Shown: positions 55,875 through 64,000 of the stretch, piece after piece
Layout of the letters: the number at the start of each line of letters is the position of its first letter
Position numbering within the stretch: position 1 is the stretch's first letter
From: Phoronis australis
Lineage: Eukaryota > Phoronida > Phoronidae
Direction: 5' to 3'
NCBI GenBank assembly: GCA_002633005.1
Contig: NMRA01000197.1
Location: 226,824-290,823, forward strand
DNA length: 64,000 bases
Notes under the pieces: generated by a model
Database searches by the model: none
The model's input: only the letters and a program-made list of their open reading frames with translations
What the model was told of the DNA's origin: nothing
Made by a program: the position numbers and the translations under genes

Positions 55875-57284
55875 CATTTTGTTTTAAAACTTCCTGCATC
55901 TAATTTCATAAAATGTATTTAAGTGACGAGTATAACCAGGCGTTCGGTAAAGTAACTAATTTTTTACTTATACCACAAAATTGGTCTATAACGTTTTCTT
56001 TACTTAGATGAGATATGATTTCTGGGTTTGTGACGGAAGGTAAGTTTACACAGAGCCACTTGAGCATGGTAAAGAACAGGCCATTAGCACTGGGTTCTTC
56101 CACTAAAAGTTACTGGTATTAGGTGGAAAGGGATTGAACAGCCATAGGTAGGCGGATAGAATTATGAATTTCCTGGACTGCAACGAAATGAAAGTCGGTC
56201 TTGTAAACAGGAAGTCTAAATAAATCGCTCTTTTGCGAAGTTTAAAGAAATCACACTGTTGGGATGCATTGCTAACCTCATTGAGGAAAACAGTGTATTA
56301 GCTACCCCTAACGGATATCCCATACATTAAACTAAAAAGAAGACGTGAATGTTTATTGGAAGGTCACATGGCATTTAAGGAATTTGACAAATTATAAATT
56401 ACTGGATCAAGACAAAGTAATTGCACAAGTAATTTAAAACAACTGACAACTGATTAACAGAAGACCTTCATTATGTACAAGAAACGTTTACATACAAAAT
56501 ACAGACAAGCAGCTTGACCTAAGCAGTACATTTCAAAGGTCACCAAGTCCGATCCTAGTTAAACAGATGGAGGCGCATTATTGCAAGCGCAATGTTGCAT
56601 CATACTAGGAAAGGTTGCAACATACATTAACTGGACTATTTTTCATATTCAGCCTACACGAGTCTAACAGAGTGCGTGTAAATTAAGACAGAAGTTAGGA
56701 CTATGTTAGCCAAGACCGAACTTTGACCTTTGGTAAAGGAGCCCCAGAGCCCGTCAAAACAGGCAGTTGTGCATTTCCCTCACCCAATTGTTAAACTAAA
56801 ACTCTTAAGTACCCACAAAAATCAGACCTGACATCACACACAGCTTTGAACATTAACTGAACCTAAACTAACCGTTGAGGAAGACAAGAAATGCATTTCA
56901 CCATCACAATCTACTCCCAAAGGCTCCAAGTACACACTTGCAACAATGAGTTGTGCTAGTGATGATCCTTTGATAGGGAAATTTAGTATAGTATACATGT
57001 TCAAAACATGTTCAAGGTAAAGCTCAACGAGCATTAACTGGCTATATACAGGCACATCCATGTACACATATACAGGCACACCCATGTACACAGAGAGAGA
57101 AAGATGAGTGACCTCAAGAGCCATTAAGTCGAGGTTTATATGCGGTGCCGATGAGGAAACTGAAGACAATAATCGTTTCCAAATGTAATAATGCCATTCA
57201 GAATAAATCATTTTTTAGGAAACTACTAAATAACACTATTGAACAAACTCTACACTATCTATAGATGAAACATAAGGTAAAAGA
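55875..57284. other. EMC8/9 3' flank, nothing recognised
   Basis: No exon, RNA gene or repeat supported; it may contain EMC8/9 3' UTR near its right side. Confidence 0.35.
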
Positions 57285-57480
57285 CAAAGTATTCAGACAA
57301 AATGACTCAGAATTTTCCGTCATGACAGTTGGGCAGAAGCTAAATTCATCGTCAGAGTAGTCTCCCCTGATGACCGTCAGAGTAGTCTCCCCTGATGACC
57401 GTCAGAGTAGTCTCCCCTGATGACCGTCAGAGTAGTCTCCCCTGACGACCGAGAATGAAGGGGAATTAACAGAACAGTTA
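57285..57480 (-). repeat. Dispersed repeat family R3, inverted copy with internal array
   Basis: Inverse of R3: TCAGACAAAATGACTCAGAA, CCGTCATGACAGTTGGGCAG and CGAGAATGAAGGGGAATTAA. Its central 25 bp are amplified. Confidence 0.7.
57351..57450. repeat. 25-bp minisatellite, 4 copies, inside an R3 repeat
   Basis: GTCAGAGTAGTCTCCCCTGA followed by TGACC occurs four times; the last unit has CGACC. Confidence 0.95.
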
Positions 57481-58022
57481 GCAAGGTGGATAAGCCATTC
57501 TATTCATCCAACAGGATTAGCCGTCATGATAGGAAAATGGTATATCGTCAGATTCCTTTTGTCCTGTACTGTATGCAAATTCTTTGACCCATTAAAATCC
57601 CATGCAGCAGACTTCAAAATCATTTTAAAAACATTCATAAATATTCAACACCTCTTCAAGGCCAAGTATACAAATAAAGTCGCATATGAAACAACTTTCT
57701 ACGAACGTTATGGCAAGTTAAATATACAAATATACATCTAAGTCTGGCCTAGTCTTGTGTTGACTGTCATAGCAACACTAGTCAGTCACTAGCAGTCACC
57801 ACACGCCTAGGTAGAGTTCAGTAACGTTGGCACCTACACTAGGAACTCGCTAAAATATAACCAAAATCGCGTTTTTATTTGAAATACACAGCAATATCTC
57901 ACGAATTGTTGCCCTTTAGCAAGGTCCGAGCATTACTGAACTCTACCCTCGTTCAGTGAGAACAACAGGGCTCCTAGGAGACGTGACTCAATGTGCCAGG
58001 TGGCTGAATATCATGCCACTGT

Positions 58023-58146
58023 TGAAGAATTGCCAATGCGGGCCTGCACCTCTGTATTACACCAGTCCACGGCTATGTCGTTCATGAAGCCTTGTCAATG
58101 CGTGCCTGCACCTCTGTGTTGCGCCAATCCAAGGCTATGTCGTCCA
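58023..58146 (-). repeat. 62-bp tandem duplication across the EMC8/9 stop codon
   Basis: 58085-58146 (coding, end of the last exon) and 58023-58084 (3' UTR) are direct copies, both containing GCCTGCACCTCTGT and GGCTATGTCGT. The stop codon TGA occupies the first three bases of the downstream copy; the corresponding bases of the coding copy read TGG. Confidence 0.9.
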
Positions 58147-58235
58147 AGTGGTTATCAAAGTCCACAAGGTCTCTGTGAACACTTTCCTCCAATAACACAG
58201 CCAAACCTTCTTGACTTCCAACTTCTAATGTAATA
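58082..58235 (-). CDS. EMC8: EMC8/9 last exon with stop
   Basis: Acceptor CTCTTTCAG, then ITLEVGSQEGLAVLLEESVH, RDLVDFDNHLDDIALDWRNT and EVQARIDKAS then TGA. VDFDNHLDDI is near-invariant in EMC8/9. Confidence 0.93.
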
Positions 58236-61200
58236 CTGAAAGAGAATGGCAATTGTCCACTTATTTCGCACCTCATTCCTAAATTCTTTTACGAACATCT
58301 ACTACAAATTACTGCAACAGTAATAACGTGGGAAAAATTCTTCTAAAACATGGCACGTCAGTGAAATTCAAGAATTGGAATAGTACCTCATCTGCAAATT
58401 GGGCATACCAATGCTAAAATTTAGAACTCTGGATAACATGCAGTACTTCTAGGGGTGTTTACTTGTCATAGCAAAAATGGCCATTAGATGGCTCAGAATA
58501 CGTTAAACTCATTCAAAAAGGGGAAGGTGCCATCGTCACTCAAAATTATTTCCCAAATTTTATGAAAATCCATCAAAGAACTCCAAAGATACAAAGGCAC
58601 TAGGCAAACAAAAAAAAACTAACAGCCATTAGCAACAGCAGCAATAGTCAAATCTATCCATCTGCTGTCGGGTTAACAGGAATACAATTGCAAAAATTTC
58701 AAGAAACATCTTGCAAGGGGTTTAGGAGATACCGCCGTAGACAACACAAAATATCACTAGGGGGCACCACAGTAGTTCGACAAGTTTGAAAATCCATTTC
58801 AGTCAGGCTCTTGTCAGTAGGAGGCGCCACAGTAGTTGAAGTCATCGTATAAATATGTGGGCCCATAAAAATTGACAATAATTCTTTTATTGGGCTGCCT
58901 AACTACTTACATTGACATTTTGAAACTTACTAATCTGATAAAAGACTACCCCTTGGTGGCTATTTTCAAATGTGAAATGGGAGTTTTCTAAGCAAAAGTT
59001 TTGACCAACCCTCACAAAGCAAACAGCGAAAGTTTTTTCTAAACTGTACCTTTGTGAGTTGCAGAAGTTTCAGAACATAAAGTCTCAGAACAAGAAGTTT
59101 TTCAAATACTGTAATGATCTAGTTGAGGATAATATTTTTCAATAAACAGGAATTTAATGGGTTTTTTTAAAGCATTTAAAAGGTTTGTAACTAAGACTAC
59201 TGCTTTAATTTGATTCACTTACTAGTTTAATACACGTTGTTGTGGTGACAAACTAGAAATCTGCATTTTCAAACAAATCCATATGCAAATACATTCTAGA
59301 CTTGTTTGGGCGAACTACTGATTTATATTTGATTAATCATCTTGATACTTATTAAACAAAGTGCAACAGGACACTACATGTAAATATGTAAATATGTCTG
59401 AGGGGCACTCTGTTTGTTTAAGTGCGAGGCGTGGGAGTACACAATCAGAATATATCAGGTCAGTTGTATGAGGCTATTGATTGATACAACAACCAGTGCC
59501 GCTAAAACTACAGCCTGAGCTCCGTTTCATAAAAAGTGACTCGAGACTTAAAGATGCTATGTCTCATTAAAACTGCGAATATTTAAATTTGTAGCAAGCG
59601 CCATCTTGTGACTTCCTGGAGAACTCTGTGTACAAGTGTGATCAGGAAAAGAAACATTTTGTAATTAAAATGCGGTTTTAAAGAAAACACTGGTAACTGG
59701 TTCTCAGATGGTTTCCGGCACGTTGACAGACCCAGGGTTGTTTGTAAACTAGTACGTCATTTGCTAATTCATAATTCAATGAGACATAGCATCTTTAAGT
59801 TAGAAATTTAGTCTGACACTCCACACAAAAATAGCTTAACATCGATTGAGCTAAAGTGTTAAGTCTGAGAATATGAGCATCACAGCTAGTTACTGAGATA
59901 ATTTCTACAAATTATTTCTAGAGTGCGATGCACTCATATTTACTTGACCATGCCTGTATTCAGCAAGTGTCAAGTAGAAGCGCAAGACCACGTTTGAGCG
60001 TGTCACTAACTCAGTACGATAACATGAGAAAAGCTGCTGACGACAGATACAGAGTAAGCTGAAGGTAACAACAGCGCCCTCGCTTAACTGACTGAAGTTA
60101 AAGGTGCCTACAGGTGTCTTCTGAGAGGACAGTTTTTTGGTTGATATAAAATTTTCCCCATCCCACTCAGCCTAATTTTAACCCACCAATAATCATCTCT
60201 CATTGGCAGTGCCTTAAGTGGCCAAAACTAAAGTTTTGCTTAAGTGATTTTAACCTTGAAGAGAATTTTTTGGATCCATTGAAAAGAAATTCGCCTATTC
60301 ACAGGGGAATGATGCCGTTATTCGGCCCCAAAATCGAGTGATCAAGTGCCTTGTATAATTCAAGATTGTAGCAACAACTGTCACAGTCACCAAAGACACT
60401 CATATCAAAGTTGTTTTCTGTTCATCATGTCATATACAGTACACTGATCAAAAGTGTTAACTTACACCTTTTACTCAGACAAATGCAAAATAAATCAAAG
60501 CCAGACTTACCATTGAAAGAAAACACTAGCAACACTAGCAACACTAGCTGACAGGTTAGGACGAGCATCAGTAATCTAACAGTTATCTCACAATTTGGTA
60601 AACTATGAAACAAAAGAAACATACCTGTTTTCTAGCCTGTTTATTTTGGTGTCTTTACACTGGTAAACGTCAAATAGATTTTCGTCGCAACAGTACTTAT
60701 CAAAATTTTCATTATTGATCTGAAATAAGCAGAATAATACTAAACTTGCAAGTCGCTTCCTTGTGCACTGTTTTAGGCAACAGATGACAAAATCGACGTT
60801 TTAAAACATATAAAATCCCTTTCGTGGGCATTCCTTGCTTCACAACAGCCAATGTCATAATCCAGCCCATTACAACTAATGTATACCATGGGCTTGATGT
60901 TTAGGATAACAACAACTCACTAAATGCAGTCTGGCAAAATTCCAGGTCACCTAATAGGAAACAAGCTGTCGCAGCAACTCGCGAAAATCTGGCAACTTTG
61001 TGGCAACTTTGAGTTTTTTTACCGGGTCGCCAAACAAAATTTAAGATCGCATCGGCAAGATTTGCCCATCGCCAAATCCAGCCCTGACAAAGCAGCGCGA
61101 AAATTTAAAGGTATACCTCAGGATACTCCCCGACTTTAAAGGTGTCTTTAGTTTATAACACTTGCCATTGAAACAGAGGCACATTCTATAATATACAATC

Positions 61201-62800
61201 TCACCAACTGTGGGTAAAAATGCCAAAAATTGCTCTTTTCTCATTTTTCAAACTCTTTTTACAAAAGTTTTCCAAAATGTTGTGTGATGGTATACATCAT
61301 ACAAAACTTGATGAATGCGAAGAATTAATTTGGTGAAAACATTTTATTTGAATTAATTTAAAAAAGGAAATTAAATTTCTGCTGTTGGCCATAGTGTGTC
61401 TTAAATTGGTGAGATTTTGCAGTGTTATGTAAAACTCATCAATTGGCTTACCATAAATAAATAAGCTTCAGCACAATGGTCACTTATCCTGCTCACTGTT
61501 TTCCTGGCTATTTCATCATGACTGAAAGTAAATATACATTGCATGACAAAGTGGTTTAAATGAAGCACAGTTGCCGATCGCTGACAACATAGAAATGAAA
61601 CGGTAGCGTTGTTTGCATTTAATACCAAAGCGTTGATGCATGAATACAAGTCATGCAACCACATCGGTGCATCACAAACTTCACACTACCAGCATTGTTT
61701 GTCAATTCCATGCAATACTATACTAGACTGATTTGACCAAAAGGGATGCTGCAGTAGTTACAATGAACAAAACATTTTATTGGTGTCCTGCTTTAAAGAA
61801 CCAGCAACTCAAAAACTTATGACTCATGGATCTAATTTCTCTACTCAAATTTAGTTTTGACACACACGAACGATTGTGTATTCCTAGTTTGGAAGTGATG
61901 ACCACAGCATAGAAGTTGTACGTTCAGAGTCTAAATTCAAAATTTGAGTTTTTACTTTAGTTTGTAGCTTGAATCTAAGGGTGATCAAGTACAGTAGTCC
62001 ATGTATAGCACAATGTACTCTAGTAAAGAATAATTAACATATATTGAGTGGCATGCACTGCTCCAGTGAGGCAAAAGTTACATCTGACGAGGGCTTACAT
62101 CATTTGAGATATCGAGTGAACACACTAACAACTGGACAGGATGACCACAATATGCAACTGCATATGTGGGTGAACAATACGCTACTGCATATGTCGGTGC
62201 ACAATAGAGTGTTAACAGTTTCCTTAGTTGATGTCGCATTTCATTCTGTTCAACTGGATAAAAGTAACATTAGGTCTTAAATTTTACTCTCATAAAGCCA
62301 GTTTCACAATATTCCTCAACAGTATTCTACTTCCATTAGTAACTGGTAGTGAAAATAAAGTCTTTTCACGGCAACAAATACTACAAGACCAACTTTATGA
62401 GAGTAAAAAGCCTAATTTAGATTTTTTTAAAACAAAAAGATCTAATTAGGCCTTTTACTCTCATGAAATAGGTCTTCTTTCGCCAGCTAAACGAGGCAAA
62501 AGACAACTTTAATGAAAAGAACAACCCTGGAATAAAAATCAGGGTTTTTGAAAATAAGCATTTATTTATTAAGCCAATTATGCCAAGAAAAAAAAAACTC
62601 TTCCCATGACCTAGCGACAAAACTGTGGGAAGTGACCTAATTTATGCGCAGGTTTTAGTGCTCCGAAAAGAGTAAGAGCATTCAAATTAGTGATGGCTTG
62701 TACAGTAAACAACTGGAAGTTACCCTTTGTCTCCTATGCACTCGTTGGCCTGGTAATAACCTGCGATGACTAAATTATTCTCTTGACAATACGCATCCAC
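58082..62800 (-). CDS. EMC8: ER membrane complex subunit 8/9, last four exons
   Basis: EMC8 and EMC9 are alternative MPN-fold subunits (without a metalloprotease active site) on the cytosolic side of the ER membrane complex, which inserts transmembrane segments. Exons in transcript order: 62724-62800, 61452-61521, 60625-60719, 58082-58235, joined in compatible phases for about 131 residues. Matches to human EMC8 in order: VIAGYYQANE, VSRI then AYLFM (human VASRI, ALIM), NNENFDKYCCDENLFDVY (human VDNTKFTMDCVAPTIHVY) and VDFDNHLDDIALDWRN (human VDFDNHLDDIRNDWTN). The N-terminal exon (about 80 residues, MPN strand region) is not between 62800 and 64000 and probably lies beyond the window. An invertebrate normally has one gene co-orthologous to both, so the symbol stands for EMC8/9. 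Confidence 0.92.
58440..58875 (-). repeat. Dispersed repeat family R4, diverged inverted copy
   Basis: AAAATGGCCATTAGATGGCT, ATTTTATGAAAATCCATCAA, CACTAGGGGGCACCAC, a second TAGGAGGCGCCACAGTAG, and the end ATAAATATGTGGGCCCATAA correspond in order to the inverted copy at 34690-35495. Lies in the last EMC8/9 intron. Confidence 0.7.
60625..60719 (-). CDS. EMC8: EMC8/9 exon
   Basis: INNENFDKYCCDENLFDVYQ then CKDTKINRLEN plus two bases, between CTTATTTCAG and GTATGT. Moderately conserved against human VDNTKFTMDCVAP and HVYEHHENRWRC. Confidence 0.85.
61190..61425 (+). repeat. Dispersed repeat family R2, copy 4
   Basis: AATTGCTCTTTTCTCATTTTT, GTGTGATGGTATACATCATA, CAAAACTTGATGAATGC, GGCCATAGTGTGTCTTAAAT and TGGTGAGATTTTGCAGTG match the copies at 6780, 8320 and 13085. 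Lies in an EMC8/9 intron, next to the exon at 61452. Confidence 0.6.
61452..61521 (-). CDS. EMC8: EMC8/9 exon
   Basis: One base completing Gly, then HDEIARKTVSRISDHCAEAY and LFM, between ACTTTCAG and GTAAGC. Matches human [20 protein letters not shown] and IM. Confidence 0.88.
62724..62800 (-). CDS. EMC8: EMC8/9 exon
   Basis: VDAYCQENNLVIAGYYQANE then CIGDK plus two bases, between CTCCTTGCAG and GTAACT. VIAGYYQANE is the family signature. Confidence 0.94.
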
Positions 62801-63645
62801 CTGCAAGGAGATGACCATCTGTTAATGCAGAGGAAACAATACTATAACAAGGAAAGACAGAAAAACTACGGCAATTCATCACCAGCTCACCACAAAATAT
62901 GGCCAACACTAAGTGAAATTCTATTTATTATTTATCAACAAAAATATAAATAAAAAAAAATTTGGTCTTCATCTAGTTCTACCATGGTATCTACACTTAA
63001 TTATAAGTCATAAAGTAAACACTTAGTAAGACTTCCATTATACAAAAGTAATCAGCATTTGAAAAGTAGAAAGATGACAAATTTTTGGCCATTAACAAGT
63101 GGAAAAGTGTAAATTGTGATGATTTGTGTACGCAGTTGATGAGTGCTTGCAAGACACAAAAACAAGTACTTCTGCAATCTAATAAACAGTGATTGTTCAA
63201 CAAACTGAATTTAACATAAGTAGTAAATAAATTTCCACACGGTTGAAAGTGAATTTGCTAAATATTTACTTGGCGAAATAGAATTTCGCCAAGTATATTG
63301 CTCTGACACTAAGTTTTCCCCTTTTTTGTTTGTTTGCACAGGTTGCACGTTTCGTCCGATTTGCAAGAAATTCACACATAAGCTATAGTCCTGGAAAAGC
63401 TAGAAGGCTCTTGCTTTTCGTCATGACCGGATTCAAAATGGTGAACGTGGTGGCCATTTTGTTTTCGAATTCAGATTCAATACTCATAGAGGCCGCAATT
63501 TTTGACGTACACGGCTGAAAATCAGTAAGAATATAAAAGCACACAAGTGCTACAAATGTGCCAGAAATAATTCACTTCCGGACAAAGATGGAGGAAATAT
63601 CAGTCATTGCGCATGGGAACCTCGATTTCATCACTAAAACAATTA
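62801..63645. other. EMC8/9 intron, no exon seen; contains a 28-bp hairpin
   Basis: No EMC8/9 N-terminal exon was recognisable. ACTTGGCGAAAT and ATTTCGCCAAGT around 63269-63296 form a perfect 12-bp inverted repeat with a 3-4-bp loop. Confidence 0.4.
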
Positions 63646-64000
63646 CCGTATTCGCCGTAATAACCGCCCAGGGCGCTTAGAAAAGTTCGGTTCAGGGGGG
63701 GCGCTTATTATAACCCGAGGCGGTTGAAACCCGGTCTCCGAAACGGGTGAAATCGGAAGCTAAGATTCATCAAATTTACGCTTTGTGACGCATGTAATCT
63801 ATGAAAGACTTTCAACAAAACTGTGGTGCATTGCTATCAAACTTTGCTGCTAAATTACGATCATTTTACAGAAAATTGTGCTGAAATCCCAGGGCGAAAA
63901 CTCGCCAACTGACTGCTTCGAAATCGCCGTCTTCGATATGGCGACTTCAATGCTTGAATAAAAATGGTTTCGATAAAGTACCTGAAATCCTCATTAAATT
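63646..64000. mobile_element. TA-flanked inverted-repeat element, third copy, cut by window end
   Basis: Starts CCGTATTCGCCGTAATAACC after TA (63644-63645) and follows the 42146 element closely for 355 bp, with few differences, so the two copies are young. Confidence 0.88.

Overview
The window is nuclear DNA from an animal, most likely a marine invertebrate and possibly an invertebrate deuterostome. The evidence is: conserved multi-exon genes with GT-AG introns whose exon structure matches vertebrate orthologues, AT-rich introns full of minisatellites and short inverted-repeat transposons, and two assembly gaps (528 and 117 N). Species and phylum cannot be fixed from the sequence alone. There is no operon, CRISPR array or other prokaryotic feature.

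Three genes are supported by spliced homology. (1) A prolidase gene (PEPD, Xaa-Pro dipeptidase) runs on the + strand from 3306 to 25903 with 14 exons, equivalent to human exons 2-15. All five metal-binding residues are present; only the very short first exon is missing. (2) A DNAJA2-type class A J-protein lies convergently on the - strand at 31788-44235 with nine exons: J-domain part with HPD, G/F region, four CxxCxGxG-type zinc repeats, substrate-binding domains and a C-terminal CAHQ prenylation box. Its first exon was not found. (3) An EMC8/EMC9 orthologue (ER membrane complex subunit) lies on the - strand at 58082-62800 with its last four exons; the N-terminal exon is probably beyond 64000.

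Layout: 1-385 is the 3' end of an LTR retrotransposon. 386-3305 is non-coding with a 32-bp and a 17-bp tandem array. 3306-25903 is PEPD, whose introns hold about ten tandem arrays, a 413-bp foldback, a TTAA-flanked element, a degenerate ubiquitin-protease pseudogene and copies of several dispersed repeats. 25904-31787 is 3' flank and probable DNAJA2 3' UTR. 31788-44235 is DNAJA2, one intron of which holds a three-level nest of transposons. 44236-58081 is a transposon-rich stretch with no convincing conserved gene. 58082-64000 is EMC8/9, ending in another copy of the TA-flanked element.

The most unusual signal is tandem repetition that starts at exon edges. In PEPD exon 4 the last 7-8 codons plus the splice donor are repeated ten more times as a 33-bp unit. 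Every copy carries a GT donor in the same phase and the reading frame stays open, so alternative donor use would add 11-residue units to prolidase. In exon 8 a 75-bp exon-plus-donor unit is repeated, but there read-through meets an in-frame stop. The last EMC8/9 exon is partly duplicated across its stop codon, and arrays abut the acceptors of PEPD exons 2 and 5. A second notable signal is a CAGGGCTTGG-ended MITE family with 6-bp target duplications in three copies, one with an unoccupied equivalent site 101 bp away.
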